Of a DNA stretch of 64,000 nt, positions 32,084-43,631 are shown one piece after another. The stretch is from Triangularia verruculosa. Its lineage: Eukaryota; Ascomycota; Sordariomycetes; Sordariales; Podosporaceae. The DNA lies in NCBI GenBank assembly GCA_033296885.1, contig MU863904.1, forward strand, positions 124,001-188,000, given 5' to 3'. Both the position numbers and the translations under genes were made by a program. Below the pieces are notes generated by a model, which was not told the DNA's origin, ran no database searches, and was given only the letters and a program-made list of their open reading frames with translations. Numbering within the stretch: position 1 is the stretch's first letter; every line of letters starts with the position of its first letter.

Positions 32084-32815
32084 GGAGCTAGTCGCTCTTC
32101 ACGGCAAGCCTCTGCGGACCAGGTCACTCGGCCATCGAAGAAAAATTCTGTCCCATTTGCGTCCTTGATTGGATCACCCTCGACGACTGCCGCACCTCAC
32201 CCCACCCTCTGCTGTTGCAGCCGAGGATCTTCACTTCTTCACTGTACCGACGAGCTGCTTGGTCCATCCTCTTGACCGCATCCGATGGAGCACTGGAGGG
32301 TTGGGGATGCTGTTCGCGCAGTCCAGCTCTGAGTCGACATGCCGAAGATCAAGGGACAGCAGGACGACAGCAAGATCGGAGAAAGGAAGCCTGTCTGAAT
32401 CCATCTTATCAATCTGATCAGCAGCTGAGTATGCCGAACACACGCCCTCCTCAACCCCATCTTCGGCCATGACGGCGCGTCACATTCACGATTGGCCACC
32501 GGCAGCCAGGAAGCCTGGCCATGCAGCACAAATTTGCTTTCCAGCAAAGGGGGTCCCCCCCTTTCTGTTCGTGGGTGGCAGGGTCGCATGCCATTCCGTC
32601 ATAACTGTCTCGTTGCCGGCCCCGGCGTGGTGGTTCCCGACTGTTCTGGGATGTATTGTAATTTGTGATGAAGTTGTGAAGTTGCTTTCGTATTACCGGT
32701 TATACCAAATCTGCTCTTATCGACACCCAGACTCTTGCATCAGTCAATATCAGCCGAGACACCATTCAGACATACACAAGAAGTAAAACAGCCCCGAGGC
32801 TGGTTGAGATCCAAG

Positions 32816-34600
32816 ATGTCTGCCGTACAAAATCCCGTCGAGGAGACCATCGTCCTCCCACAACCTCAGAGACTGTCCCTCCTCAAGGGGCCAACTGACC
32901 CTCCTCTTGTCGACCTCACGCTCGGCGAACTCCTCAACCTTCAATGCCTCCACCACGGACACAGAGAGGGAATCGTCATTCCATGGACAGGGGCGAGATG
33001 GACCTACAACGAGCTTAATCACCGCAGCAGGCTGCTGGCGGCCGCGCTTCTCGAGATGGGCATTGGGGTTGGCGACAGAGTGGGCATCATGGCTGGCAAC
33101 TGCGAACAATATGCGGCTGTGTTCTTTGCCGCCACGAGGATAGGAGCCATTCTTGTCATCATGAACAATACCTACACGCCAACCGAGGCCATGTACGGCC
33201 TTGACTTTTCAGGTATGTCCACATCATCGACAAAGTTAGAGGTTACTAAACAATGAACAGAATGCAAGGTCTTTTTCACCACCAAGAAAATTGGCCGGCT
33301 CGATCAGGGCCCTCTCCTCACACAACTCGCTGCCAGAGCTACTGGTCCTAAGGTGGTGATCCTTCGGGGTGATTCTGAGGGCTATTCAACATACAAGGAG
33401 CTCCTCGCACAAGGCTCAAAGGTCGACCCCGAACGCCTTCATTACGCTGAGAGCAAGGTGCTCCCTCACCTTGTGTGCAACCTCCAGTTCACCAGTGGCA
33501 CCACTGGTCTGCCCAAGGCTGCTATGCTCACCCATCACAACATTGTCAACAACTCAAGGTTCATTGGAGACCGCATGAGGCTTACACACAACGACGTCCT
33601 CTGCTGCCCGCCTCCTCTCTTCCATTGCTTCGGTCTGGTGCTTGGTCTCATGGCGGTCATTACTCACGGTGGAAAGATCATCTACCCGGCCGAAGTCTTC
33701 GACGCACCCGCCACCCTCCGCACCATCATTGATGAGCAGTGCACCGCTGTACACGGCGTCCCCGCCATGTTCGACAGCTTGCTGGCCCTTCCCGAGGCCA
33801 AGAACCTCAAGGCTGCTGACTTGCGCCTCCGCACCGGCATCGTGGCTGGCGCCCCGGTTCCTCGCTACCTCATGGAGCTCATGGTCTCCAAGCTCGGCAT
33901 GTCCGAGTTCACCTCCAGCTACGGCTTGACCGAGGCTTCCCCCACCTGCTTCAACGCCTTCACCGATGACCCCATCGACACCCGTCTCACCACCGTTGGC
34001 ACTTTGATGCCTCACGCCCGTGCCAAGATTGTCGACCGTGACGGACAGATTGTGCCCATCGGCACTCGCGGCGAGCTCTGCATCGGCGGGTACCAGCTGC
34101 AGGCCGGCTACTGGAACAACTCGGAGAAGACCAACGACTGCATGATGAAGGACGAGGCGGGTGTCTTGTGGCTGCACACCGGCGACGAGGCTGTCTTTGA
34201 TGAGAGGGGATACTGCACAATCACCGGCCGCTTCAAGGACATCATTATCAGAGGTGGCGAGAACATCTACCCGCTCGAAATCGAGGAACGTCTTGTGGCC
34301 CACCCGTCCATCTCCATGGCCGTGGTCGTCGGGCTCAAGGACGCTCACTATGGCGAGGTGGTCGGTGCCTTTCTGCAGCTTGATCCTGGTCATACTGCTA
34401 GCACCAAGCCCGCTGTCGAGGAGGTTAGAGAGTGGTGCAGGCGGAAGCTGGGAAAGCACAAGGCACCCACTCACGTGTTCTGGCTTGGTCACGATGGCGT
34501 CCCTGCTACGGTCCCGCTGACGGGCAGTGGAAAGGTGAGAAAGTTTGAGATGGCTCAGCTGGGCAACAAGCTGCTGGAGGGAGCAAAGGCGAAGATTTGA
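32816..34600 (+). CDS. sidI: acyl-CoA ligase, SidI-like (mevalonyl-CoA ligase)
   Basis: Two exons, 32816-33212 and 33261-34600, give 578 residues. The AMP-binding core is FTSGTTGLPKAAMLTHHNI (about residues 209-227). Other ANL-family blocks are SYGLTEASP, GELCIGGYQLQAGYW, LHTGDEA and ITGRFKDIIIRGGENIYPLEI; the catalytic Lys region is GSGKVRK near the end. SidI activates mevalonate as CoA ester for hydroxamate siderophores and works in peroxisomes; the C terminus AKI fits a PTS1 variant. The divergent sidF-like partner and the SreA-type promoter sites support this role over a general medium-chain ligase, though the family is broad. The ATG follows cis pyrimidine- and A-rich leader and begins the conserved N terminus. 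Confidence 0.82.
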
Positions 34601-34918
34601 GGTGTTCTTCTTTGGGGTCGTGATGATATGTTGATTTTTGGTTTAAAAGTTTGCAAAAGGAAAAAGGGGGAAGCGGAGTTGGTATGTTTGGGAATTGGTG
34701 GTAAAATTGTGTTCGATTTGGCTTTGGATACAAGATAGTAATATATACATGACATTGAGCTCCTGGTGTCGTGATGCAACTTGAGGACTGCCCCTGAATG
34801 ACAGACAAGGCACCATCACTATGTAAACCAGCACAACCAAGATATTTCTCTGAGCTAGGCTCGCATACCGTTTGACAGAGTCGTAGGCCCTCATTCCTTT
34901 CCAACATCATACTTGACA
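34601..34918. other. intergenic
   Basis: 3' flank of the sidI-like gene and 5' flank of tRNA-Val; no gene seen. Confidence 0.5.
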
Positions 34919-34991
34919 GGCCGGCTGGTGTAGTGGTTATCACGTTTGTCTCACACACAAAAGGTGCCAGGTTCGATCCCTGGGTCGGTCA
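34919..34991 (+). tRNA. trnV(CAC): tRNA-Val (anticodon CAC)
   Basis: A 73-base cloverleaf can be drawn. The acceptor GGCCGGC pairs with GTCGGTC (two G-T pairs), discriminator A. The D-arm is TGGTGTAGTGGTTATCA, the anticodon loop CTCACAC (CAC) within TTTGT/ACAAA, and the T-arm CCAGG TTCGATC CCTGG. No intron. A T-rich stretch follows. Confidence 0.95.
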
Positions 34992-35553
34992 GATAAGAAG
35001 TTATCTTTTGACTGCTCTTCTCTCTTTTTCTTTATCATCGTGAGATCAGTCTCTTCCTTTTTGTGTCTTTTATCAGAAAATCACATCTATTTTTTTCATT
35101 GGAGTGGCCATGGTTGGGAACGCATGCTCCTAAAGCGACATAGACTGGGTGAAGGGAAATAAACCGACCATCCTTCCGAGAAAACACTAGCAAGACCCAA
35201 CACCGTAAAACCTAAAGTAAATTGAAAAAGATTTTGGTAGATGGTGGCATAGCGGGTATGCTGTGAGTGAGTGAGTTGTTAGAGATGGAAGGGGGAATGT
35301 AGACCTCTATAGCCTCGAGGGGTACTAAGGACAGAAGAGCTGACTAAAATAGGGTCTTGGAAGATAGTTAAAAGGAGTGAATAACCGTATGTATAAAACG
35401 CTTGAATTGATACTAATAAGCCACTGAAAGGTAGGTGTTAGGCCTGTAGAGAGAGTAGTCAGCTTTAGAAGTTGGTCATCAGGCCACCTCTAAGTATCAT
35501 CAACAAGCATTAACCCCCCCACCTTATCACCGAAGAAGTATAACTCCAATCCC

Positions 35554-35577
35554 TCCCATCCCATCCCATCCCATCCC
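35554..35577 (+). repeat. CCCAT microsatellite
   Basis: About five tandem copies of CCCAT. Confidence 0.85.
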
Positions 35578-35769
35578 TTTCACCCCTCCATCATCCCACC
35601 CCTTTCTTTCCCATGATCATCCCAATTCCATCCATTCATCTATCTATCTATATTCCATATTTTCACACACTTTTAATACCCCCAAAAACCGGTCTTATAC
35701 CCCTCCCACCCCCAAAGCGCAAACCAGCACAACGTCCACCACTGCCCAATTATGCCGTCATTCCCATCA

Positions 35770-35810
35770 CCCCCCCCCCCCCCAACCCAACCCCCCCCCC
35801 CCCCCCCCCC
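35770..35810 (+). repeat. poly-C tracts
   Basis: Runs of about 14 and 20 C separated by AACCCAA. Such runs are prone to assembly and slippage errors. Confidence 0.85.
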
Positions 35811-35893
35811 AATCCTCCCACTCCCGGTCATCATCACCCCTTGAGGTATAAACAAACCACAACCCCACCACCACCCCCTCAACCCACCCCCGT

Positions 35894-36559
35894 CTAAACA
35901 ACCTCGTATCTACCTAAGCTCCCAAAAACCAGCCACGCCACCTCCATCCCAACAAACTTCCTCAACACCACAACCTCCGCCTCAAGAAACCCATCATTCG
36001 GCGTCAGAACCTCAGTCAATATCTCCTCTACATCCCCCACTTTCCCCCCGCCTCGAAGCGCTTCGTTTAGCCTGTCCAACCGTGCGCTCGCGAGGGCTGT
36101 CAGGAACCGGCTAATATCCTCGTTTACGAGCGGCGGGATTATAGCTAAGTGGTGACGTTCGGAGAGGATTATACGCTAGGTTTGGGTTTGGTGCGGTTTT
36201 TTGCTGGTGGTGGTGGGATTGCTGATGGTAGAAGCGGGTAAAGTTATAGTCGTTGTGATAGGCAGGGGAGGGGGTGGCAGGAGAGGGAGGGGGGGAATAG
36301 GGGAGGGGGAAGGCGAGGTAGTAGTTTTGGGAAAGGGGGAAAGGCTTTGTTTAGGGCGGTGGTGAGGATTTTTTTTGGGGGGGGGGAGGAGAAGGCCGGG
36401 GGGGAGGTTTTTGATTGTGAAGGTTATTAGACGGGTGATGATTTTGTTGCTGGTGGGGAGGGGGTTTGCAGGGTTGGTGGTGAAGACATTGCCATGTCTG
36501 TGGGGAGGTGAAGACATTGGCGAAAGTGAATGATATCCACTATCAAGTTGAAGAGCCAT
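35894..36559 (-). pseudogene. uncharacterised gene, reading frame apparently broken
   Basis: The C-terminal part (36175-35894) reads like a genuine protein: RIILSERHHLAIIPPLVNED, then RFLTALASARLDRLNEALRG, GDVEEILTEVLTPNDGFLEAEV and VVLRKFVGMEVAWLVFG. Directly upstream in the same frame is a TAG (36176-36178). Beyond it the frame is open to an ATG at 36559 starting MALQLDSGYHSLSPMSSPP, but residues 50-125 are Pro/Thr low-complexity. Another frame gives a more protein-like LTTALNKAFPPFPKLLPRL after C9/A8 homopolymer runs near 36,370-36,390. Either an intron ends at CCTAG, or homopolymer indels have broken the gene. I do not recognise the family. Confidence 0.4.
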
Positions 36560-37149
36560 GATAGTTGCAATGTCGATTCTGCCTTTCGGATTCGAGATGC
36601 TGTGTTTGATATGCCGTCAAACTGGTAGATGTGATTTTGTGAGAGAAAAGTTGAATTCCTGGTTTGGAAAAGCATGCGAGTTACTCGGACGAGCAGGCCT
36701 TTTAAATGCGTTGTGCCCATGTCTGAAAGTATAAGTTAGGAAACTTCATGTGTGAAACTATCACCATACGCCAAATGTTTAGCCTTTCAGACACAGAGCC
36801 TTTCAGACATGAAGTGGCTCTGGCTATCCACGTTCCTGGCCCAACGCTTCTATAAAACTTTGTTCAAACTTTGCTTATCGTTGTTCGAGTACGGACAGAC
36901 TCGACAAGACTGAACGGTAAATGCACGATATTTGATATTCAGTATGTGTATGCAATGCATCTTTGAATTAAATCATCTGGTATCTTAACAAATCTGCTGT
37001 GACTGATCAATATTAGGAATTTAGGACTAAGGATCGCCGCCAAGAGCAGAGTAAATGCAGTCACAACCAGCTCAAGGTATAGAAAAAAGCTTGGCGCGCC
37101 AAAGTGTATGCCATAACCTCCCTTGGAACCAACGCCTCAAAACAGCCCG
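36560..37149. other. intergenic
   Basis: AT-rich spacer. At 36,783-36,811 the words GCCTTTCAGACA and GCCTTTCAGACATGAA form a short imperfect direct repeat. No gene is seen. Confidence 0.4.
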
Positions 37150-39650
37150 CTACCTCATCTCCGACTGCTTCATCCTCGGTGATATGGCCGAGTCCTTTCG
37201 TGGCGAACCACTGTGGTATGGGTCCGAGTCGCTGTCGACGTCGGCATCCGAATGGTGGTTGCGTGGAGGTGAGGACCTCATAATCTTGATGCCAACTGGA
37301 GTGACAACTAACGGCGACACCCTTTGCAGGTCATCAACATTGCCGTCCTCTATGGCGACAGCCGAATCGTCTCCTGCGTGGCCAGGGGAAAGAGGCTTCG
37401 AGAAGTCATAGACAGGCAACCTGGGCTCGTCATAAAACGTGTGCCCCGCCGGCCGACCAGCACGCAAGCTTCCATGGCTTTGACTGGCACGCTTGAGTCT
37501 TGGTTTGCTGCTGGCGCGTCGGTGGCCAGTCCAGTGAACCCTGTGGTGGCTCCGAACCGCCATCTCCAGCCGTTCGTCCTCGTCCGACTGTTCGTCTGTC
37601 CAGTCATCTTCCATGTCTCGCATGCTCTGGAAGAGCTTTCTGTGTCTGGCCGTTAACAGTTGGATGCTACCACCAGAACTCCGACGTCTCCTATGCAAAT
37701 TCTCGTCGGGTGTCGCTTCTCCGGATGATGGCTCTTGAGCCCCGTAGTTGGGACGTGGGTAACCTCCGGTAGCGACCCCGGCACTCACGCCTCTGCCGTG
37801 GTGTGATTTTCGACTTGGGATGTGTGGTTCTGAAGTTCCTACAAGGCGGCGAAGGTCTACTTGGCTCTTGCTAAAGACTACACGAGCCCTGAGACTGTGA
37901 ACGGCTTTGTCAAGTGCCAGCTCGATAGCTAACCTGTCCCGAATACGGCTGAGTTTCGGCCAGGTCGCTCTTTCGCCGATCAAGCAATTACGCATCATGA
38001 AGTCGGGTGTGGGGTTCTTCAGGATGAGGGGCAGATCTTTCACAGCAGTTTCGGGAAGAATGGTGATGTCCCCCGAATACTTCTGGCTCAAGATGCAGCG
38101 AAGTTTGGTAAACAGGTTGGGAAATATGCCCAGCTCTGTCATGAAATGGAGCCTATGCAGCGCCTCTTCTTTTGCGAGCGTTGTCAGAGTATCCAGCCAT
38201 GCGCCGCTGTCTGCAGACTCCTTTTGATGACGGAGTTTTCCGGGGGTTGTGGCCGGATAGAGACGGTCGTCCTTGGAGAGGAAGGGCACAACGTGTGGGT
38301 TGACCTGTGAGACGATGAAGTGGTTGACGTTGAACATCTCGGCAAGCCGAGTCATGGGAAGATCGTTGTCTACCGAACCATCAATCCAGTGTTGGGGAGT
38401 TGGGTTCCAGGGCATATGAGCACCGGTCACCGGATCCTTCACCAGCAAAGAAGCAGCTCGGAAGACGAGCGGGACCGAGCAGGAGGCCGCGACAGCCGAC
38501 CAGATCATAACGTTGGGAGCCGTGATGTAGTTGAGAAGCCGTGGCAGTTCGTAAATCGACGCCGAAGAGACGCAGATGTTGCATATCCGTCTTGTGCGGT
38601 TGTACGCCTCCTGAAACGTCGTGTCGCCAAGCCAGGTTCGCATCACTCTGGTCAGGTTGGAGATATCCGCCCAGCACCCTTCCGTGAGCAGCCGGCGGAT
38701 ATGATCCGAAAGACCATCCTGTTCGCCATCAAAGACGCCCAGATCACCATAAGGGAACGAGTCGACCAGAGCAGGAATCTCTTCGTCCTTGCGTGTACAC
38801 AAGACAGCACAGACAATAGACCCAGCCGAGGCACCCGAGATGATGCGTGGCAGAAGCCTCGATTCGTACAGTGCCTTCAGAACGCCGATGTGTGACATGC
38901 CGAAGGTTGCACCTCCACTCAGAAGCAGAGCACTTCTCCCAAAACTCTGCCGAGCATAGAGCATCCCCTCGAGCAGATCCTTGGACTCCATGCCAGCTGG
39001 TATTGAGTATGCACTTTTCTCCACCAGGGCCTCGATCGTCTTCACAGCCGAGTTGACATAGCGTTCAATCAGGCCTTTGGTTCCAACATACGAGTGGCGG
39101 TACAGGTCAATGTTGCCCATTCCCCCGAGGTCACGCGACAGGGCTGTTCGGATGAGATACATCATGGTGCTGATGTCGCAGTCGGTCCGTGCAGCATCGA
39201 GTTCTTTGAGTTTGAGCTCGATGAGGTTGGGGTGATAGTCTCCACTGGCATCGTTGAGTTTCCATTCATCGTTTCCCTCGAGCGTATCCAGCTCCTTGGC
39301 AGCAGCGTTCCAGTCCTGGAGCGAGGTAGCCTGCGCAGCGTCAGTGTTTGCCTCCACACCCACAGCGGCATGTGCTTGCTTACATTGTGCATGCGGGCTG
39401 CCAGAATCTGCATCCTCTCCTCCAGCCGCCTCTTATCCTCGCGTTCCGACTCGGTGAGGCCATCGCGCCATGATAGTACAAGGTTGCTTGCGTTTCGAAC
39501 AATCTTGGTCAATGGTGGGATGGACGTGTGTGGATGGGGCGTCTTTTTCTTCAGCCTGAGTGGCTCAGGCCTCTTGGACCTCTTGAGCCCGCAATCCTCA
39601 CCGCTGTCAACTTGGATGATGGGAGGGCCATGAACGAGCAAGTCCGTCAT
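37150..39650 (-). CDS. patatin-like triacylglycerol lipase (Tgl4/Tgl5 type)
   Basis: Two exons, 39384-39650 and 37150-39330, join in phase 0 and give 815 residues. The patatin domain is complete: the oxyanion loop SGGATFGMSHIGVL near residue 227, the nucleophile elbow GASAGS at 255-260, and the catalytic Asp in WIDGSVDNDLP. The N-terminal region (SWRDGLTESEREDKRRLEERM) and the flanking blocks match the lipid-droplet lipases Tgl3-5 of yeast, which hydrolyse triacylglycerol and carry lysophospholipid acyltransferase activity. The C-terminal 200 residues are Ser/Arg-rich and probably regulatory (phosphorylation sites expected). The first exon is short and easily missed; the frame alone would suggest a false start at 39363. 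Confidence 0.89.
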
Positions 39651-40886
39651 TGCGGGGAGTTGATGGTAGAGGGGGTGGGGGAGGAGAAGGAACAGGAGGA
39701 ACGGGACGGGAGAGGATTGGTCGTCGTCGGCAAGCAGGTGAACGGTCCGGAGAAACGCAGGTCGTTATTCAGAAGGTCTTCGGGTCGTATCCCCGCGGCT
39801 GGACTCGACAGACACGCTTGGGCTTGCAGCTTGTGACGTAGCGTCTGCTTAGGGGTCAACAGTTGGGAGAACGGAGCAGGCGTTTGAGCAAGTTTGTCGC
39901 GACGGAGCTGGACGCGGCGCGAGTCGAGGGAACACCGTTGGAGAGCCGCAACTCATGGCAGACAACAAGAGAAAAGTACAAGAGGACAGCAGGGTATCAG
40001 GGACATTTTGATGTCGCCCCGGAGGCCGGAGCAGACGACAGAACAGGCCACCTGACGATGTCCCTGCGACAGGGATTCATCGAGCACTGGAGACGAACAA
40101 AGACAGAGAAGGCGTGGGGAAAAGACTGGGGAAGACACTGCAGGCGGGGCGGTTTGGGGCGTGCAGCTGACCCCAGAATGTCAGTCTGGGCATTTCAGCG
40201 GCCCGCCCCACGGTCACCCACCAATCAGCACCTGCCAGCCCAGCCATCGACAGCTGTGATGGACGGGACCATCACTGAAAAGAAGCAGGCTTTTTGCATT
40301 GTGTTGCTCAAGGTCAGACCTGGGAGGTGGTTCAGGTCACTGCTTGACCTTGACGGCCCGAGTCAGGCTTCATCTTTGGCAGGGCCGGGGATTCTCCCGA
40401 GTTGCAGTGTCGCAGTTGGGCAGCAGGTGTTCGAAGCAGACCTTTCACATGTCAGTGGGGGTTGAAGCATGTGGTGAATATGGAACTGCGGGGGAATTTC
40501 ACCGCTCTGCCCTCGAACTGCCAACACATGGATCATAAGCCCTTCCATCACACGTGGTAATCGAGTTTCATGTTCAAATAATGAACCCCGGACATCTGGG
40601 GCTTTCTTTGCTTTAATTGCCTTCTCGAGTATCACTCGATGACTTTGGGGTTTGATGGCGGATCTTGCGGATCACGGCTGTCATCATCCGCGGTCTGATT
40701 GGCCGCCTGTAGACCCACCGGACCGGCAGTCGGATTTGGGAAATCCTTTTTGACATGCGAGAGGAAAGATAACGCGCGTCCGCAACACCACCTTTCCCAG
40801 CGACGACATGGCCGATTGCTTCCTGCGTGACTCCCGCCCGGCCTCCACACTCATGGCAAGTTGAAGCTGAGGGGACGCAGCCGAAA
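39651..40886. other. intergenic, divergent promoters
   Basis: 1.2 kb between the lipase (minus) and alpha/beta hydrolase (plus) starts. A 200-codon plus-strand frame is present but has no recognisable features; not called as a gene. Confidence 0.45.
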
Positions 40887-42468
40887 ATGCTGCCAGAGCC
40901 CAACATCACCTTTACGGTGCCCAGTCTGCACGATGGCATCGACCTCGACTGCCGTATCTACCACCCCCGTTCGCTCGCTCCCACTTCCGAGGCTGCCGAA
41001 TGGAAAAGACACGCCGCTGTCTTTGCACACCCATACGCGCCTCTCGGTGGGAGCTACGATGATGCCGTAGTCGGAATCGTCGCCGCCGCTTTGTTGCGCA
41101 TGGGATTTCTCGTCGGGACCTTCAATTTCAGAGGAGCCCATGGATCAGCTGGGAAAACATCATGGACAGGAAAAGCGGAACAGGCCGACTACAAGTCTGT
41201 GGTAGGCTTCATCACCCACTACGTCCATTGTCTAGACCCTTTCCGAAGAATCACGCTTCGACGCTCCCGGTCTCAAGTACGCGAGAATGAGGTCGAGCTG
41301 CAGGGCAAGTTGGCAGCCAAGATCCGGCTGCAGCCACCTACTCCTGACCCAACGCTGGAAACAGACCCGTTCGCCGTCGCCAACAACAAACCAGTTCTCC
41401 TGCTCGGTGGTTATTCATATGGATCCATGATCACTGCTCAGCTGCCAGACATTGAAGCGGTCATGGCCCTGTTCGAGGCACCTGAAAATGGAACACCGGC
41501 TGCTGAGATCCGGTTGCGCGCAGAGCATCTCGCCGAGCAACAGAACACGGCCTTGGCTAGTCTACGCGCTGCGGCTCTGGATCGCCAGCAACCCGGGTCG
41601 CCTCGTCGGGCCGGGGGACTCCGTGTTGGTGGTAATGAAGACATCCACAGACCCCATGAACCCAGACGCTCTCTGTCCGTTGAACTTGAGGAAAGAATTC
41701 GACATGGAATTGAAGAGCTCATGGCCAAGACAAAGAAGGGACACAAGAAATCCCAGTCGACTGACGGGCAAGACCACCATGGCTTAGATGTGCATGGCGA
41801 CGCATCTGAACCAGCCTCCAGACACGACGCTGCAGATCACTTGCCTCGTATTATAGGACAAACCCAGTATCGGCCAGCATATCTGCTAGTTTCACCTCTT
41901 CAGGGAGTGGTTACGAACCTGATCACCATGTCGGTTCCGACGCCAATATCTAGCCTTGCTCGGAAAGCCTGGAGTCGGCTACCGGCAAAACCAGGCAAGA
42001 AACCTCCCTCGCCACCAGAAACTCAAAAGCCAGTTGGTATGTATATACCGTCGTGGTTTTTTTTCGCATTCATTTCCATGATGAACACACTACGTTAACC
42101 CAGCTCACTCAAACGCAATAATTGCGGATGCTGATAACGCGTATTATCTACTCCTGACCTCTCCTCTCTTCCACCTGTTCCTATCTCAGCTCGCTGTTTA
42201 GTTGTACACTAACATGCTGATCTCAGCAGACAATCCGGAGAACAAGCTAATACAAAACGACACGCTGGTAATTTACGGAGACAGCGACGTCTTCTCACCC
42301 GTCCGTAAACTGAGGACATGGACTGCCCGGTTGCAGGCGGCCCCCAACTCCAAATTTCGAGCACACGAAGTGTCTAGTGCAACGCATTTCTGGTCTCAGA
42401 CAAAGGTGGCCCAGACGCTCAGGGATGCTGTTATGGTATATGCCGAATCACTGCTTGCTGAAACATGA
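40887..42468 (+). CDS. alpha/beta hydrolase with long cap insertion
   Basis: Two exons, 40887-42036 and 42227-42468, give 463 residues; the 190-base intron has a CTAAC branch site. The core has HPYAPLGGSYDDAVV (oxyanion strand), FNFRGAHGSAG, the nucleophile elbow GYSYGS (Ser near residue 181), and in exon 2 the acid GDSDVF and the His in SATHFW. These give a complete Ser-Asp-His triad only after splicing. A basic, charged insertion of about 120 residues (QRRDT-like in another frame, here HGIEELMAKTKKGHKKSQS) separates the elbow from the rest. The substrate is unknown. The frame upstream of 40887 begins with GTG, so the ATG in aaaATGC is used. It forms a divergent pair with the patatin lipase. 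Confidence 0.82.
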
Positions 42469-42556
42469 GCCACTGGATCCATTGCCTCTAGAATAAAACT
42501 TCATCGGACAACATCGTAAACAACAACATCCCATACATTTTGTAACTCGTCCTCGT

Positions 42557-43546
42557 CTACAGATCCCGAAGTGTAGAAACCCTGTTCTGCACCGCCTTCT
42601 TCGTTACCGGACATTCATGGCCCAACCACTCCCAAGCATGGGGAACTCCAGGGTAGAGATGGAACTCCACATCGACCTTGCCCGCAAGCAGCTTGCCTCC
42701 AAACGCGTTGACCTCGTCCTTGAACAAGTCCAGACCTCCGACATCGACATATGTGGGCGGCAACCCAGAGAGATCCTCAGCCCGCCCCGGCGCCGCGTAC
42801 ACGCTCACATCAGGACTGCCCACCGTCTTAGCTCCCCCACCAGCCAAGTAGGCTCCCCACCCAAGTTCATTCTTCTTGTTCGTCCACGTCAGGTGCTCGT
42901 TCAGGGGGTCATCCTCCCCAGCACGCGTCCTGTCATCCAGCATAGGGTATATCAGCACCAGCTTCTTGATGGCCGGCTGGAACTTGTTGTCGCGCGCCTT
43001 GAGCGCCAGACCAGCTGCGAGCCCACCGCCGGCACTGATACCGAACACGGCAATTCTCTTTGGGTCGATTTGCTGTTCTTTGGCATTGTCACGGAGGAAT
43101 TCCAGCGCGGCGTAGGCGTCCTCCAGTGGTTTGGGAAAGGGCGCCTCGGGGGAGAGGCGGTAGGTAGGGGCGAAGAAGGTGATGCCTGTCTCGGCAGCGT
43201 AGCGAATGATGTCCTTTTTGAAGGAGGGCACAGAGCCGGAGATGAGGCCGCCTCCATGGAGGTAGAGGACGCAGGGGCTGCCGGCGGGGGGAGGTGAGGA
43301 GTTGGGTTGGGGGGTGAAGCGGTGGAGGGTGAGCTGGGTGCCGTCAGCGGATTTGTAGGGGAGCTCGGTTTCGGAGACGGTGTTTTGAGCGGGGCAGGGG
43401 AAGAGGGACATGATGGTGTCGATCATGAAGTCATTTTGTTTGCGGAGGGATTCGACGTCGGTTGGGACGGGTGGGACGTAGGAGGCGTAGGGGGCTATGG
43501 CCTGGGCATAGTCGGCGTCGAGAGTGAGGTTCTGGTTGGAAGACAT
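42557..43546 (-). CDS. alpha/beta hydrolase fold-3 esterase (HSL family)
   Basis: A single exon of 329 residues. YLHGGGLISG is the HGGG oxyanion motif of hormone-sensitive-lipase-type esterases, GISAGGG holds the nucleophile Ser, YVDVGGLDLFKDE the acid, and GVPHAWEW the His. RLSPEAPFPKPLEDAYAALE is the usual segment between them. There is no signal peptide, so a cytosolic carboxylesterase is inferred. Its stop is 88 bases from the stop of the upstream alpha/beta hydrolase, so the two genes are convergent. The C terminus shows no PTS1. Confidence 0.92.
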   Translation of the reverse strand: MSSNQNLTLDADYAQAIAPYASYVPPVPTDVESLRKQNDFMIDTIMSLFPCPAQNTVSETELPYKSADGTQLTLHRFTPQPNSSPPPAGSPCVLYLHGGGLISGSVPSFKKDIIRYAAETGITFFAPTYRLSPEAPFPKPLEDAYAALEFLRDNAKEQQIDPKRIAVFGISAGGGLAAGLALKARDNKFQPAIKKLVLIYPMLDDRTRAGEDDPLNEHLTWTNKKNELGWGAYLAGGGAKTVGSPDVSVYAAPGRAEDLSGLPPTYVDVGGLDLFKDEVNAFGGKLLAGKVDVEFHLYPGVPHAWEWLGHECPVTKKAVQNRVSTLRDL

Positions 43547-43624
43547 TTTGGGATGTATGAGGGGCTGAGATTATAGTTTTTTTGGGAGAAGTGAACCGGT
43601 GTTTGGTGTGTTTTCGTCTGGAGG

Positions 43625-43631
43625 ATATATA
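43625..43631 (-). promoter_or_regulatory. TATA-like box of the esterase gene
   Basis: TATATAT on the minus strand about 80 bases before the ATG at 43546. Confidence 0.35.

Larger units (their letters stand above)
31149..32815. promoter_or_regulatory. shared divergent promoter of the siderophore pair
   Basis: A 1.67 kb spacer separates the two start codons. It contains four exact SreA-type sites (listed separately) and further weaker GATA words near 32,405. No coding frame with a domain is seen. Divergent, co-regulated transcription is inferred. Confidence 0.6.
34992..35893. other. intergenic with C-rich low-complexity DNA
   Basis: The spacer becomes strongly C-rich after 35,500. Frames here consist of Pro-rich low-complexity translation and are not counted as genes. 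Confidence 0.5.

Noticed and set aside
35613..35897. 94-codon Pro-rich plus frame over the poly-C tracts
   Set aside because: Its translation is homopolymer-driven low complexity, not a protein.
39863..40465. 200-codon plus-strand frame in the lipase/hydrolase spacer
   Set aside because: The composition is unlike protein (many Arg, Gly, Trp in low-complexity order), there is no domain, and it lies in a divergent promoter region.
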